From Cronobacter muytjensii ATCC 51329 (GTDB lineage: Bacteria > Pseudomonadota > Gammaproteobacteria > Enterobacterales > Enterobacteriaceae), in contig NZ_CP012268.1 of NCBI RefSeq assembly GCF_001277195.1, positions 3,348,001 through 3,412,000 on the forward strand: a stretch of 64,000 nucleotides of DNA. Direction: 5' to 3'. The stretch's first letter is position 1. Every line of letters begins with the position of its first letter. The position numbers were made by a program, and so were the translations under genes. The notes under the pieces were generated by a model. That model saw only the letters and a list, made by a program, of their open reading frames with translations. It had not been told where the DNA came from and searched no databases. Positions 27,024 through 39,542 of this stretch are shown here, one piece after another.

Positions 27024-28406
27024 TTATAAGTCGTCAAAGACAGTTAGCGCATCCGCGAGCTTTTTAACACCGAAAATCTGCATGCCTTCGGGCACTTTTT
27101 TCGGGACGTTGGCGGCAGGCACAATGGCGCGACGGAAACCGTGCTTCGCCGCTTCGGAGATACGCTCCTGGCCGCTTGGCACCGGGCGAATCTCGCCTGC
27201 GAGGCCCACCTCGCCAAACACGACGAGATCCTGCGGCAGTGGTCGATCGCGCAGGCTGGAAACCATCGCCAGCAGCAACGCCAGGTCAGCGCTGGTCTCG
27301 GTGACTTTCACCCCGCCGACCACGTTGACGAACACATCCTGATCGGCCATTTGCAGACCGCCGTGGCGGTGCAACACCGCAAGAAGGATCGCAAGGCGGT
27401 TCTGCTCAAGGCCCACGGCCACGCGTCTGGGGTTCGCCATCATTGACTGATCCACCAGCGCCTGGATCTCCACCAGCAGCGGGCGCGTGCCTTCCCAGAC
27501 CACCATCACCGAGCTGCCGGAAGTGACTTCATCGCCACGGCTTAAGAAAATGGCCGACGGGTTGCTGACTTCGCGCAGACCCTGTTCCGTCATCGCGAAC
27601 ACGCCAAGCTCATTCACTGCGCCAAAGCGGTTTTTATGGCTGCGCAGCGTGCGAAAACGCGAATCGGCGTCGCCGTCCAGCAGCACCGAACAGTCGATAC
27701 AGTGTTCGAGTACTTTCGGGCCCGCCAGCGAGCCGTCTTTGGTCACATGGCCGACCATAACAATCGCCACGCCGCGGGTTTTGGCGAAGCGCGTCAGATA
27801 GGCGGCGGTTTCACGCACCTGCGCGACGCTGCCCGGCGACGACTGCACGTCCGCCATGTGCATCACCTGAATGGAGTCGATCACCATCAGCTTCGGCTGC
27901 TCTTCTTCGGCGATAAGGCAGATCTGTTCGATGCTGGTTTCCGAGAGCATGTTGAGATTCGTCGTCGGCAGGCCCAGACGATGCGCGCGCATCGCCACCT
28001 GTTGCAGCGACTCCTCGCCGGTGACGTAGAGCGTTTTCATCTGCTCGCCAAGCTTGCAGAGCGTTTGCAGCAGCAGCGTCGATTTCCCGGCGCCCGGGTT
28101 GCCGCCAATCAGAATGGCGCTGCCCGGCACCACGCCGCCGCCAAGCACGCGGTCAAACTCTTTAAAACCGGTCGAGAAACGCGGCAGCGCCTCAAGGCTA
28201 ATCTCAGAAAGCTTTTGTACTTTAGAGACGCCCGCGCTACCTGCGTAGCCGGCGAGCCGTTCATTGCGCGCCGCTTGCGGCGAGGCGGCGAGACGCACCT
28301 CGGTGATGGTATTCCAGGCATGACAGGCGCTGCACTGCCCCTGCCAGCGCGGATAATCCGCACCACACTCGTTACAGACAAATGCGCGTTTTGGAGCTTT
28401 CGCCAC
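27024..28406 (-). CDS. radA: DNA repair protein RadA
   Basis: RecA-like branch-migration helicase used in recombinational repair, 460 residues as in E. coli. It has an N-terminal zinc finger (CNECG...CSAC), a Walker A motif GGNPGAGKST, the RadA-specific HKNRFG motif and a C-terminal Lon-like domain (VVFGEVGLAGEIRPV). It starts 11 bases after serB ends and nadR follows after 160 bases, so the three are probably co-transcribed. Confidence 0.97.
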   Translation of the reverse strand: MAKAPKRAFVCNECGADYPRWQGQCSACHAWNTITEVRLAASPQAARNERLAGYAGSAGVSKVQKLSEISLEALPRFSTGFKEFDRVLGGGVVPGSAILIGGNPGAGKSTLLLQTLCKLGEQMKTLYVTGEESLQQVAMRAHRLGLPTTNLNMLSETSIEQICLIAEEEQPKLMVIDSIQVMHMADVQSSPGSVAQVRETAAYLTRFAKTRGVAIVMVGHVTKDGSLAGPKVLEHCIDCSVLLDGDADSRFRTLRSHKNRFGAVNELGVFAMTEQGLREVSNPSAIFLSRGDEVTSGSSVMVVWEGTRPLLVEIQALVDQSMMANPRRVAVGLEQNRLAILLAVLHRHGGLQMADQDVFVNVVGGVKVTETSADLALLLAMVSSLRDRPLPQDLVVFGEVGLAGEIRPVPSGQERISEAAKHGFRRAIVPAANVPKKVPEGMQIFGVKKLADALTVFDDL

Positions 28407-28417
28407 CTTTTACCTCT

Positions 28418-29389
28418 TTATTTCGGGTTCAGGCTGCCGGAGAGGATACAGAACACCCCCATCAGGTCAGCGTGACGGATAGTGATTTCCGTCTTTTCAT
28501 TCACTTTCGGTTTGGCGTGGTAGGCAATGCCCAGCCCCGCCGTCTGGATCATCGGCAGGTCGTTAGCGCCGTCGCCAATCGCCACGGTCTGGCCTGTCGG
28601 GATCGCATATTTTTCAGCCAGGCGCTGTAAGGTTTGCGCCTTGAACTGGGCGTCGACGATCTGCCCGGTAACCTCGCCGGTCAGCCGGCCGTTTTCCACC
28701 GCCAGTTCATTGGCGACCACATCATCCAGGTGGAGTTTGTCCTGCAGATATTGCGCGAAATAGGTGAAACCGCCAGAGGCGATAGCCACTTTCCAGCCCA
28801 GCGCGTGCAGTTTCAGCACCAGCGAGGTCAGGCCCGGCATCAGCGGCAGCACGTCACGTACCTGGCGCAGAATGTCGGCATCCGCGCCTGAAAGCGTGCC
28901 GACGCGCGCTTTCAGGCTGGCCGTGAAATCCAGCTCGCCGCGCATGGCGCGCTCGGTCACTTCCGCCACTTCGTCGCCCGTACCGGCAAGCTTCGCGATT
29001 TCATCAATGCATTCGATCTGGATCGCGGTGGAATCCATATCCATCACCAGCAGGCCGGGCGTTTTCAGATGCGGGATTTTGCCGAGCGGCGCGACATCGA
29101 GGCCGGAATCATGCGCCAGACGCGTCGCGCGCGGCGTCAGCGAGCCCGCGAGGCGGATCACCTGATAATCTTCCACGCACCATGCATTGACGATAACCAT
29201 CGCCGCGCCGAGCTTATGCTGATATTGGGTCAGGCTTTGCTTATTTAAACCCCGTCCGTACAGAAGCCAGCCGCTCTGACCGGCGTGATAATCCAGCGGC
29301 ATCACTTCGTCACCGCTCAAAGAAAGGGGCAATCCAGGCCAGAGAGAAACCTCGTTCGGCAGGTCGCACCAGGTAAGACTGTTCGGCAT
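28418..29389 (-). CDS. serB: Phosphoserine phosphatase SerB
   Basis: HAD-family enzyme for the last step of serine synthesis, O-phosphoserine to serine. It has 323 residues against 322 in E. coli. The HAD nucleophile motif is LLVMDMDSTAIQIECIDEIA. Later motifs include VAIASGGFTYFA and the acidic VAIGDGANDLPMIQ, all intact. The N-terminal about 100 residues form an ACT-like extension. Divergent from smp with about 106 bases between. Confidence 0.97.
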   Translation of the reverse strand: MPNSLTWCDLPNEVSLWPGLPLSLSGDEVMPLDYHAGQSGWLLYGRGLNKQSLTQYQHKLGAAMVIVNAWCVEDYQVIRLAGSLTPRATRLAHDSGLDVAPLGKIPHLKTPGLLVMDMDSTAIQIECIDEIAKLAGTGDEVAEVTERAMRGELDFTASLKARVGTLSGADADILRQVRDVLPLMPGLTSLVLKLHALGWKVAIASGGFTYFAQYLQDKLHLDDVVANELAVENGRLTGEVTGQIVDAQFKAQTLQRLAEKYAIPTGQTVAIGDGANDLPMIQTAGLGIAYHAKPKVNEKTEITIRHADLMGVFCILSGSLNPK

Positions 29390-29495
29390 TCAGGCTCCTG
29401 TAAATAGTATCGGGGCGGGACAAAACAACGCATGAGGCTACCTTGTCTGCGGCGCTTCTGGCAACATTAAGCTTCAAAATTTAAGCAGGTACTTT

Positions 29496-30158
29496 ATGGC
29501 CCGGGCAAAACTCAAATTTCGGCTGCATCGCGCAGTGATTGTACTTATCTGTCTGGCGTTGCTGGTGGCGCTGATGCAGGGCGCGTCGTGGTTCAGCCAG
29601 AGCCATCAGCAGTCCCGCAATATTCAGATGGAAGATCTCGCCCGCACGCTGGCCCGCCAGGTGAGTTACAGTCTGGTGCCGCTGATTAAAGGTGAAAACC
29701 CGGATGAAAAGCGCGTAGGCGCCCTCCTGCGCCAGCTGACGGAAGAGAGCCGTATTCTGGACGCCAGCGTTTATGATCAACAGGGCGAGCTAATCGCGCG
29801 CGCCGGTGAAAGCGTCAACGTGCGCGACCGGCTGGCGCTCGACGGAAAAAAAGCGGGCAGCTACTTTAACGAGCAGATTGTCCAGCCGGTGCAGGATAAA
29901 AGCGGGCCCATCGGCTACCTGCGGCTCACGCTCGACACCCACAGTCTGCCCACCGAAGCGCGCCAGGTGGACAACACCACCAATATTCTGCGCCTGATGA
30001 TGCTGTTGTCGCTCGCCATCGGCATTGTGCTGACGCGTACGCTTTTACAGGGCAAACGCACCCGCTGGCAGCAGTCGCCGTTCCTGCTGACCGCCAGCAA
30101 ATCGGTGCCCGAAGAAGAGAGCGAGCCCGACGCGCCTGCGGACGACAAACGCGCCTGA
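29496..30158 (+). CDS. smp: SMP family membrane protein (YtjB/Smp)
   Basis: Inner-membrane protein of 220 residues of unknown biochemical role, found beside serB in enterobacteria. It has a short basic N-terminus, a first membrane span ([18 protein letters not shown]), a periplasmic domain of about 130 residues with a fold reminiscent of sensor modules, and a second span ([20 protein letters not shown]) followed by a charged cytoplasmic tail. It is divergent from serB and 47 bases upstream of lplA, likely in one operon. Confidence 0.92.
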   Translation: MARAKLKFRLHRAVIVLICLALLVALMQGASWFSQSHQQSRNIQMEDLARTLARQVSYSLVPLIKGENPDEKRVGALLRQLTEESRILDASVYDQQGELIARAGESVNVRDRLALDGKKAGSYFNEQIVQPVQDKSGPIGYLRLTLDTHSLPTEARQVDNTTNILRLMMLLSLAIGIVLTRTLLQGKRTRWQQSPFLLTASKSVPEEESEPDAPADDKRA

Positions 30159-30205
30159 CATCGCGTGATATAATGGGCGTTCTTCATTGCTTAAGGGAAA
30201 CGCCC

Positions 30206-31222
30206 GTGTCCTCTCTACGCCTGCTTATTTCCGATTCTTACGATCCCTGGTTTAACCTGGCAGTGGAAGAGTGCATCTTCCGCCAGATGCCCGCCACCCA
30301 GCGCGTTCTGTTCCTCTGGCGCAACGCCGATACCGTTGTCATTGGCCGGGCGCAGAACCCGTGGAAAGAGTGCAATACCCGCCGTATGGATGAAGATAAC
30401 GTGCGTCTGGCCCGGCGCAGCAGCGGTGGCGGCGCGGTGTTCCACGATCTCGGCAATACCTGTTTTACCTTTATGGCGGGCAAGCCGGAGTATGACAAAA
30501 GCGTCTCCACGACGATTGTGATTAATGCGCTGGCGCAGCTTGGCATTCAGGCGTCGGCATCCGGGCGCAACGATTTAGTGGTAGAGACTGCCGAAGGGCC
30601 GCGCAAAATATCCGGCTCCGCCTACCGCGAGACGATGGATCGCGGCTTTCATCACGGCACGCTGCTGCTGAATGCCGATTTAAGCCGGCTGGCGAATTAC
30701 CTTAACCCGGATAAGAAAAAGCTCCAGGCGAAAGGGATAACGTCGGTGCGCGGGCGCGTCGCGAATCTCAACGATCTGAAACCAGGCATTACGCATGCCC
30801 AGGTGTGCGAGGCGGTAATAGACGCGTTTTTCGCCTATTACGGCGAGCATGTCCCCGCCGAGGTGATTTCACCCGACGCGTTTCCGGATTTGCCGGGTTT
30901 TGCGGAAACCTTCGCCCGTCAGAGCAGCTGGGAGTGGAATTTCGGCCAGGCCCCCGCGTTTACACATCAGCTCGACGAGCGTTTTGTCTGGGGCGGCGTG
31001 GAGTTGCATTTCGACGTGGAAAAAGGACATATCACCCGCACACAGCTTTTTACGGACAGCCTCAACCCCGCGCCGCTTGAGGCGCTGGCGAGCCGGTTGC
31101 AGGGCTGCGTATATCAGGCCGACGCGCTACAGCAAACGTGCGAGGCGTTAGCCGCAGAATTCCCGGCGCAGGCGGCAGAGCTTCGCGAAGTGGGCGCGTG
31201 GATGGCGCAGGCGGTGCGTTAA
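30206..31222 (+). CDS. lplA: Lipoate-protein ligase A
   Basis: Ligates scavenged lipoate to the lipoyl domains of 2-oxoacid dehydrogenases and the glycine cleavage H protein. I place the start at GTG 30206, giving 338 residues with [17 protein letters not shown] as in E. coli and an AAGGGAA ribosome site; a longer frame exists from 30173. Ligand-binding motifs [15 protein letters not shown] and KISGSAYR are intact, with GRNDLVV between. The C-terminal accessory domain begins near residue 255. Convergent with deoD. Confidence 0.96.
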   Translation: MSSLRLLISDSYDPWFNLAVEECIFRQMPATQRVLFLWRNADTVVIGRAQNPWKECNTRRMDEDNVRLARRSSGGGAVFHDLGNTCFTFMAGKPEYDKSVSTTIVINALAQLGIQASASGRNDLVVETAEGPRKISGSAYRETMDRGFHHGTLLLNADLSRLANYLNPDKKKLQAKGITSVRGRVANLNDLKPGITHAQVCEAVIDAFFAYYGEHVPAEVISPDAFPDLPGFAETFARQSSWEWNFGQAPAFTHQLDERFVWGGVELHFDVEKGHITRTQLFTDSLNPAPLEALASRLQGCVYQADALQQTCEALAAEFPAQAAELREVGAWMAQAVR

Positions 31223-31270
31223 ATTTTTCTCCTCGCCCTGCCACCCTGTCAGAGTGAGGCTAAAAAACTC

Positions 31271-31353
31271 CGGCGGGCGCGCGTCGTTTACCCGCCCGCC
31301 GAAATCACAACACTTTTTACAGATAAGGCGGGTAAGCGCAACGCTATCCACCG
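31271..31353. repeat. Two palindromic intergenic repeats between lplA and deoD
   Basis: CGGCGGGCG...CGCCCGCCG (31271-31301) is a long inverted repeat, and GGCGGGTAAGCGCAACGC (from 31327) matches the core of the repeats near 25500. The spacing and base pattern suggest copies of the same dispersed element. Confidence 0.5.
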
Positions 31354-31390
31354 TTTCGTTTGCCTTTTGACATAACTGACCAGGCCCAAT

Positions 31391-31420
31391 AAAAAGGGCG
31401 CCGCAGCGCCCTTTTCTTTT
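31391..31420 (-). terminator. Bidirectional terminator between lplA and deoD
   Basis: Stem AAAGGGCGC/GCGCCCTTT with loop CGCA. T-rich tracts follow in both directions (TTTTTATT on the - strand, TTTTCTTTT on the +), so it can end both the deo operon and lplA transcripts. Confidence 0.85.
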
Positions 31421-31440
31421 CACTTTATATCAGTGAAAAC

Positions 31441-32160
31441 TTACTCTTTATCGCCCAGCAGCACGGATTCCAGCGCGATTTTGATCATGTCGTTAAACGT
31501 GGTCTGACGCTCTGCCGCGGTGGTCTGCTCGTGGGTACGAATATGGTCGGACACGGTGCAGATGGTCAGCGCTTTCGCGCCAAATTCCGCTGCCACGCCG
31601 TAGATGCCCGCCGCTTCCATCTCCACGCCGAGAATGCCGTATTTTTCCATTACGTCGAACATCGACGGGTCTGGCGTATAGAACAGGTCAGCGGAGAAAA
31701 TGTTGCCGACGCGCGCGTCAACGCCCAGCGCTTTGGCCGCGTCAACCGCGTTACGCACCATGTCGAAATCCGCGATGGCCGCAAAGTCGTGATCTTTAAA
31801 ACGCAGACGGTTCACTTTGGAGTCGGTGCACGCGCCCATGCCGATAACCACATCACGCAGTTTCACATCTGCACGCACCGCGCCGCAGGAGCCTACGCGA
31901 ATGATTTTCTTCACGCCGAAGTCGGTGATCAGCTCTTTAGTGTAGATGGAGCAGGACGGGATGCCCATGCCGTGGCCCATCACGGAAATTTTGCGGCCTT
32001 TGTAGGTGCCGGTGAAACCCAGCATGCCGCGCACGTTGTTTACTTCGCGCACGTCTTCCAGGAAAGTTTCTGCAATGTGTTTAGCGCGCAGCGGGTCGCC
32101 CGGCATCAGCACGACGTCTGCGAAATCACCCATCTCGGCGTTAATATGTGGGGTTGCCAT
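31441..32160 (-). CDS. deoD: Purine nucleoside phosphorylase DeoD
   Basis: Hexameric phosphorylase splitting purine (deoxy)ribonucleosides to base and (deoxy)ribose-1-phosphate, 239 residues as in E. coli. It shows the N-terminal [25 protein letters not shown], the phosphate-site arginine region [11 protein letters not shown] and the substrate motif [11 protein letters not shown], with the catalytic aspartate in TVSDHI. Last gene of deoCABD, separated from deoB by 126 bases with a REP-like repeat. Confidence 0.97.
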   Translation of the reverse strand: MATPHINAEMGDFADVVLMPGDPLRAKHIAETFLEDVREVNNVRGMLGFTGTYKGRKISVMGHGMGIPSCSIYTKELITDFGVKKIIRVGSCGAVRADVKLRDVVIGMGACTDSKVNRLRFKDHDFAAIADFDMVRNAVDAAKALGVDARVGNIFSADLFYTPDPSMFDVMEKYGILGVEMEAAGIYGVAAEFGAKALTICTVSDHIRTHEQTTAAERQTTFNDMIKIALESVLLGDKE

Positions 32161-32188
32161 CTTATTTTCCTTTTTAATCTTTTATCTC

Positions 32189-32220
32189 GCCGGGCGGCGG
32201 CTGCGCCTTGCCCGGCCTAC
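32189..32220. repeat. REP-like palindromic element between deoB and deoD
   Basis: GCCGGGCGGCGGCTGCGCC followed by TTGCCCGGCCTAC is a variant of the enterobacterial REP sequence (GCCGGATGGCGGC...TTATCCGGCCTAC). In operons such elements stabilise upstream mRNA. Confidence 0.72.
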
Positions 32221-32286
32221 AACTTGTTATAAAAATCCCGTATGGATCGCGCAGCCAACACGTGGCCACGCGAAAAAGAACAGGGA

Positions 32287-34885
<2,599 letters not shown>

Positions 34886-34988
34886 GGTAACCCCCGTGAA
34901 TTAGGGTGAATAATGGCGGGCAGCGTGAGGACCGCCCGCATTACAATCCTGAGTCCGGATAGCAAAGCACTATCAGGCACAAGGCGGA

Positions 34989-35768
34989 TTAATAGCTGCT
35001 GGCGCTTTTGCCGTCGCCGTGGCCGAGCGCCTGTAAAAGGCTTGCCAGCAGGCTTGAAGCGCCGAAGCGGTAGTGACGCGCATCGGCCCAGTCAGCGCCC
35101 AGCAGTTCGTCGGCAACCGCCAGGTATTTCGCCGCGTCTTCCGCGGTGCGTACGCCGCCTGCCGGTTTAAAGCCAACGGTTTTCGCCACACCCATATCGC
35201 GGATCACTTCCAGCATAATGCGCGCGCTTTCAGGGGTCGCGTTAACCGGCACTTTACCGGTAGAGGTTTTGATAAAGTCTGCGCCGGCTTTGATAGAGAT
35301 TTCAGAGGCTTTGCGAATCAGCGCTTCTTCTTTCAGTTCGCCGGTTTCGATGATGACTTTCAGCAGCACGTTAGCCGCCGCGCAGGCGTCTTTACAGGCT
35401 TTCACGAGATCAAAACCGACCTGCTCGTTGCCCGCCATCAGCGCGCGATACGGGAAAACGACGTCCACTTCATCTGCACCGTAGGCGATAGCCGCGCGGG
35501 TTTCCGCAAGCGCGATGTCAATATCATCATTGCCATGCGGGAAGTTGGTGACCGTGGCGATACGGATATCCGGCGTGCCCTGCGCGTTCAGCGTTTTGCG
35601 GGCAATCGGGATGAAGCGCGGATAAATACAGATTGCGGCGGTGTTGCCGACCGGGGTTTTCGCCTGATGACACAATGCGATGACTTTCTCATTGGTGTCG
35701 TCGTCATTCAGGGTGGTGAGGTCCATCAGTTGCAGCGCACGCAGGCTGCTTTTGGTTAAATCGGTCAT
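34989..35768 (-). CDS. deoC: Deoxyribose-phosphate aldolase DeoC
   Basis: Class I aldolase cleaving deoxyribose-5-phosphate to acetaldehyde and glyceraldehyde-3-phosphate, 259 residues from the ATG at 35768 (ribosome site GGAGAAAG). The Schiff-base lysine lies in FIKTSTGKV and a second active-site lysine in [11 protein letters not shown]. First gene of deoCABD, with a long regulated leader upstream. Confidence 0.97.
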   Translation of the reverse strand: MTDLTKSSLRALQLMDLTTLNDDDTNEKVIALCHQAKTPVGNTAAICIYPRFIPIARKTLNAQGTPDIRIATVTNFPHGNDDIDIALAETRAAIAYGADEVDVVFPYRALMAGNEQVGFDLVKACKDACAAANVLLKVIIETGELKEEALIRKASEISIKAGADFIKTSTGKVPVNATPESARIMLEVIRDMGVAKTVGFKPAGGVRTAEDAAKYLAVADELLGADWADARHYRFGASSLLASLLQALGHGDGKSASSY

Positions 35769-35899
35769 AACTTTCTCCAACAAAAAAATGCATCTCGGAT
35801 GAGAAACTCAACACGTTGGAGCGGTCGTGGTCCATGAAGAAGAGCGGCGTCGACCGCCGTCACGCTGAGATCCGTCTCACCGCACATCATTGCCATCAA

Positions 35900-35915
35900 T
35901 GTTAAAATTCTAACA
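35900..35915 (-). promoter_or_regulatory. DeoR operator of the deo operon
   Basis: The 16-base near-perfect palindrome TGTTAAAATTCTAACA closely matches the E. coli deo operators (TGTTAGAATnCTAACA). It overlaps the likely -10 region of the promoter facing deoC. Confidence 0.88.
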
Positions 35916-35934
35916 CTCCCAGGCGGGATGATTT

Positions 35935-35950
35935 TGTGTCTTGTTTCACA
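35935..35950 (-). promoter_or_regulatory. CRP site 1 of the deo promoter
   Basis: TGTGT-CTTGTT-TCACA fits the CRP pattern TGTGA-N6-TCACA with one mismatch, about 20 bases upstream of the DeoR operator. This is the expected position of the promoter-proximal CRP site of deoP2. Confidence 0.8.
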
Positions 35951-35988
35951 AATTACAAAGTAATGGTTGCATACTTTCAGCCATTATA

Positions 35989-36004
35989 TGTGATTAACAC
36001 AACA
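35989..36004 (-). promoter_or_regulatory. CRP site 2 of the deo promoter
   Basis: TGTGA-TTAACA-CAACA has one perfect and one degenerate half-site. Its centre is 54 bases from CRP site 1; E. coli deoP2 has two CRP sites about 53 bases apart with CytR between them. A GTTGCAT motif at about 35965-35971 could be the CytR contact. Confidence 0.65.
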
Positions 36005-36034
36005 TTATGACAGCCTGATGCCCGCCCCGGAAAC

Positions 36035-36060
36035 AAAAAAGGCTGGCGCACTGCCAGCCT
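36035..36060 (-). terminator. Terminator after the nucleoside transporter gene
   Basis: Stem AGGCTGGC/GCCAGCCT with a short loop, followed by TTTTTT on the - strand. It lies 45 bases past the transporter stop and insulates it from the deo promoter. Confidence 0.88.
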
Positions 36061-36104
36061 GAAGGTCACAAAAAATGTGAAAATTATAACATTTTCACAC
36101 CGGG

Positions 36105-37382
36105 TTACAGCGCCAGAAACACACCAGCGATGGTCGCGCTCATCAGATTCGAGAGCGTACCGGCGGCGACGGCCTTCAGCCCGAGCTGCGCGACGTCATG
36201 GCGACGACTCGGCGCCATGCTGCCCAGCCCGCCAATCAGGATGGCGATAGAAGAAAGGTTAGCAAATCCGCAGAGCGCGAAAGAGATAATCGCTTTGGTG
36301 TGCGCCGAGAGTACCTGAAGACCGGCAGCCGCCACGGTTGCATCCTCTTTCAGGTATTCGCCGAAGTTCATGTAGGCCACGAATTCGTTGATGATAAGCT
36401 TCTGGCCGATAAAGGACCCCGCCACCATCGCCTCGTCCCACGGCACGCCAATCAGCCACGCCACCGGCGAGAATACCCAGCCCAGGATAAGCTGCAACGA
36501 CAGTTCCGGATGGTTAAACCAGCCGCCAATGCCGGAGAGCATACCGTTCAGTAGCGCAATCAGCGCCACAAACGCCAGCAGCATCGCGCCGACGTTCAGC
36601 GCCAGCTGCATCCCGGCGGATGCGCCAGACGCCGCGGCATCCAGCACGTTCGACGGACGATCCGGATCGTGTTGCGCGCTTTCCAGATGCGGCGCGTCGT
36701 TGGGCTTTTCGGTTTCCGGAATAATGATTTTCGCAAACAGCAGACCGCCGGGCGCCGCCATAAAGGAGGCGGCGATAAGGTATTCCAGCGGCACGCCCAT
36801 CTGCGCGTAACCTGCCAGCACCGAGCCCGCCACTGACGCCAGCCCGCCGCACATCACCGCGAAAAGCTCAGAACGGGTCATGGTGGCGATATAAGGACGC
36901 ACCACCAGCGGCGCTTCGGTCTGGCCGACGAAAATATTGGCAGTGGCCGAAAGCGATTCGGTACGGGAGGTTTTCAGCACTTTACGCAGCGCGCCGCCCA
37001 GCAGGCGGATCACCAGTTGCATAATGCCGAGATAGTAGAGCACCGCGATCAGCGAGGAGAAAAAGACAATGACCGGCAGCACGCGCAGCGCGAAGATAAA
37101 CCCGCCGCCGCCGAACACCTCGAACATTTTGTCTGACACCAGGCCGCCAAATAAAAACGAGATGCCGTTATTGCCGTAAGCGATTACGTTCGCCACGCCT
37201 TCGGACATCGCCAGCAGTACCCGGCGGCCCGCCGGTACATAGAGCACCAGCGCACCGATGGCGACCTGAATCAGCCAGGCCCCCACCACGGTGCGCAGAT
37301 TTATCGCTTTACGGTTACTGGAAAGCGCGACTGCTATCGCCAGCAGCGCCAGCATCCCCACCAGCCCCATCAGTATTTGCAT
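36105..37382 (-). CDS. NupC/CNT-family nucleoside transporter
   Basis: Concentrative nucleoside transporter of 425 residues with about ten hydrophobic spans. CNT landmarks include [21 protein letters not shown], the substrate/ion hairpin [26 protein letters not shown] and a C-terminal [17 protein letters not shown]. It imports nucleosides with H+ or Na+. Upstream of the deo operon on the same strand but ended by its own terminator, so its products would feed DeoCABD. I cannot tell which named paralogue (NupC, NupX, PsuT) is closest. In E. coli this position is occupied by other genes. Confidence 0.9.
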   Translation of the reverse strand: MQILMGLVGMLALLAIAVALSSNRKAINLRTVVGAWLIQVAIGALVLYVPAGRRVLLAMSEGVANVIAYGNNGISFLFGGLVSDKMFEVFGGGGFIFALRVLPVIVFFSSLIAVLYYLGIMQLVIRLLGGALRKVLKTSRTESLSATANIFVGQTEAPLVVRPYIATMTRSELFAVMCGGLASVAGSVLAGYAQMGVPLEYLIAASFMAAPGGLLFAKIIIPETEKPNDAPHLESAQHDPDRPSNVLDAAASGASAGMQLALNVGAMLLAFVALIALLNGMLSGIGGWFNHPELSLQLILGWVFSPVAWLIGVPWDEAMVAGSFIGQKLIINEFVAYMNFGEYLKEDATVAAAGLQVLSAHTKAIISFALCGFANLSSIAILIGGLGSMAPSRRHDVAQLGLKAVAAGTLSNLMSATIAGVFLAL

Positions 37383-37506
37383 ACAGTATCCCTGTGTAAT
37401 GAGTGAATTATGATTGTCCCGCGCGCGCAGGCGGGGCGATTTAACGACAGAGAATCCACGTAAATCCAGACGTTTTACGCTTTTTTAAACAACCGTGGAC
37501 CGGCGG

Positions 37507-38292
37507 TCACATTTTGAGGCGCGGGAAGAGCGTGCGGGTGTTTTCAAGAATGGCATGGGCGATAACATCAGGTGGCTCGGGGCGCAGCTCGCACAGAACA
37601 TCAAACACGCCGTTAACGCGCTCAGGCCGGTTTGGCTCTCCCTGCCAGCCGTTCAGCGGCATATCTGGCGCGTCAGTTTCCAGAAGGAGTGAGGAAAGCG
37701 GCAGTTTCGCCATGACGTCGCGGGTTTTCTGCGCGCGTGGATAGGTGATGGTGCCACCCACGCCGATGCGATAGCCGAGCTCGATAAAGCGCTGCGCCTG
37801 TTGCAGACTGCCCGCGAAGCCGTGTACCACGCCGGTACAGGGCAGCGCGTGGCGCTTTAAATGCATCGCGAGTTTATCGTGGGTGCGGCGTGAATGCAGG
37901 ATAACCGGCAGTTCATAGCGCTTCGCGAGCCGTAACTGGGCGTCGAGGATCGCCTCCTGGCGTTCGAAAAGCGGGTTGTCCATATAGAGATCGAGCCCGA
38001 TTTCGCCTATCGCCACCAGTTTATCCGCCTGCTGTTGCAGATGATGCTCAAGCAACGCCAGGCTCGCGTCGTTATGGTTGCTGATAACAATCGGATGCAG
38101 GCCGATCGCTGCCCACAGCGCCGGGTAGCGCGCAGCCAGCTCAAGCACGGTCGCAAAACGCGCGGCTTCAATCGCGGGCACGATGATCTGTTCGACACCC
38201 GCCCCGGCGGCCTGCGCGAGACTCGCCGCTTCTGCGCCGGTAAAGGGCGGGAAATCGAAATGGCAGTGGGTATCGATAAAGCGTCGCGTCAT
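37507..38292 (-). CDS. yjjV: TatD-family metal-dependent hydrolase YjjV
   Basis: TIM-barrel hydrolase of the TatD DNase group, 261 residues. The metal-binding FIDTHCHFDFP motif is at the N-terminus, with further ligands in AIGEIGLD, VILHSRR and the terminal LLLETDAPDMP. Relatives have 3'-5' exonuclease or phosphodiesterase activity; the substrate here is unproven. Its ATG overlaps the yjjU stop by four bases, so both are co-translated. Confidence 0.94.
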   Translation of the reverse strand: MTRRFIDTHCHFDFPPFTGAEAASLAQAAGAGVEQIIVPAIEAARFATVLELAARYPALWAAIGLHPIVISNHNDASLALLEHHLQQQADKLVAIGEIGLDLYMDNPLFERQEAILDAQLRLAKRYELPVILHSRRTHDKLAMHLKRHALPCTGVVHGFAGSLQQAQRFIELGYRIGVGGTITYPRAQKTRDVMAKLPLSSLLLETDAPDMPLNGWQGEPNRPERVNGVFDVLCELRPEPPDVIAHAILENTRTLFPRLKM

Positions 38293-39428
38293 GCCAGATC
38301 CTCATCGTTAAACGTCGCGTCGTTGGCCTGTTCGGTTTTGACCAGCGGGGCGTCGAGCGCGTCATTCGCGACGGTCGCAGGCGGCACGACAATCGTTGCC
38401 TCCGGCGCGACAGGCACCAGGATTTCAGCAGGCGCAGCGGCCGTCGTCTCGTTCGGTACAGCGACCGGCACCACAGGCGGCGTGCGGTAGCGGCGCAGCG
38501 GCGGCTGACTCACCAGCAGCCTGCCGACGGTGGCCAGGAAATAGCGCCCGCACAGGCGGCCCAGCTTGTAATCCCCCATCAGCGCAGGCAGGCGGCTGCC
38601 GAGCGCCATACTGGTCAAGGCGCGAGGCGGAGAGATCTCAAAAATGCGCAGCTTGCCGGGCGGCTTTTCGATAAATTCCTGAATCGCGCGATAGGTCGTC
38701 TCATGATGCTGCACCAGGTTCAGCAGCGGCTGAAGACTGCTGTCGGTGAGCCAGCGCTCCATGCGTTTGAACCATTGTGGGGTGTAATACATCTGCGACG
38801 GCACGGTGCGGATAACCACCAGCGTCGTGGCGCCGAGGCGCGCCGCCTCCCGCACCGGGATGGCGTCGCTGACGCCGCCGTCAAAATAGTTGATGCCGTC
38901 GAGAGCTACGCCTGGGCGGTAAAAACCTGGTATAGCGCTGGACGCACGAATAATATCGAGCCAGTTATGTTCCTGCGGCGCGAAATAGCCCGGCGAGTAG
39001 TCATCGCGGCGGCAGGCGCACATATAGAATGCCTTGCCGGCGTCAAAGAGCCGCATCGCGTTGCCCATTTCAAGCGGCATGCGGGCAGAGGTGGCTTCGG
39101 TCAGCCAGTCGAGATCGATAAGGTTGCCGCCGCGCACGAAGCGCACCGGGTCGAAGAAATCACGTGAGGTAGTAAAGCGGGTGATGACGCGCCGGGCATA
39201 ACCGGGCTGGTTACAGACATAAGCCGAGAGGTTCTGCGCCCCGGCTGACGTACCGAGGAAGAAATCGAACGGGTTGAACTGCGCACGCATGAATTCATCC
39301 AGCACGCCAGCTGTAAAGATCCCGCGCTGGCCGCCCCCTTCGCAGACAATTGCCAGCTTGCCGGGACGAAACGGTTTCACCGCCAGAGGCGCTATGTTGC
39401 CTGGCGTTACGGGAATACGTTGCCCCAC
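38289..39428 (-). CDS. yjjU: Patatin-like phospholipase family protein YjjU
   Basis: Patatin-fold esterase of 379 residues. It has the oxyanion loop CEGGGQRGIF, the nucleophile elbow GTSAG and the catalytic Asp in YFDGGVSDAIP, so the Ser-Asp dyad is intact. The C-terminal about 65 residues are a low-complexity Pro/Ala/Val-rich tail ending FNDEDLA, longer than in E. coli (357 residues). The start is GTG. Substrate unknown. Confidence 0.93.
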   Translation of the reverse strand: MGQRIPVTPGNIAPLAVKPFRPGKLAIVCEGGGQRGIFTAGVLDEFMRAQFNPFDFFLGTSAGAQNLSAYVCNQPGYARRVITRFTTSRDFFDPVRFVRGGNLIDLDWLTEATSARMPLEMGNAMRLFDAGKAFYMCACRRDDYSPGYFAPQEHNWLDIIRASSAIPGFYRPGVALDGINYFDGGVSDAIPVREAARLGATTLVVIRTVPSQMYYTPQWFKRMERWLTDSSLQPLLNLVQHHETTYRAIQEFIEKPPGKLRIFEISPPRALTSMALGSRLPALMGDYKLGRLCGRYFLATVGRLLVSQPPLRRYRTPPVVPVAVPNETTAAAPAEILVPVAPEATIVVPPATVANDALDAPLVKTEQANDATFNDEDLA

Positions 39429-39487
39429 CCTGCTTTCCTGTTTTAATTCGTCGCGCGCCGCGCGAACGTGTCCGATGCCCTAAACGA

Positions 39488-39516
39488 GCAAAGCCAGTCA
39501 CAGGGACTGGCTTTGC
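39488..39516. terminator. Strong hairpin between ytjA and yjjU
   Basis: A perfect 12-bp stem, GCAAAGCCAGTC/GACTGGCTTTGC, with a 5-base loop, 27 bases past the ytjA stop. It has no long T tract on either side, so it may be a weak terminator or an mRNA-stabilising structure. Confidence 0.55.
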
Positions 39517-39542
39517 CGTCTGTCAGTTATCTTTTTATCACA

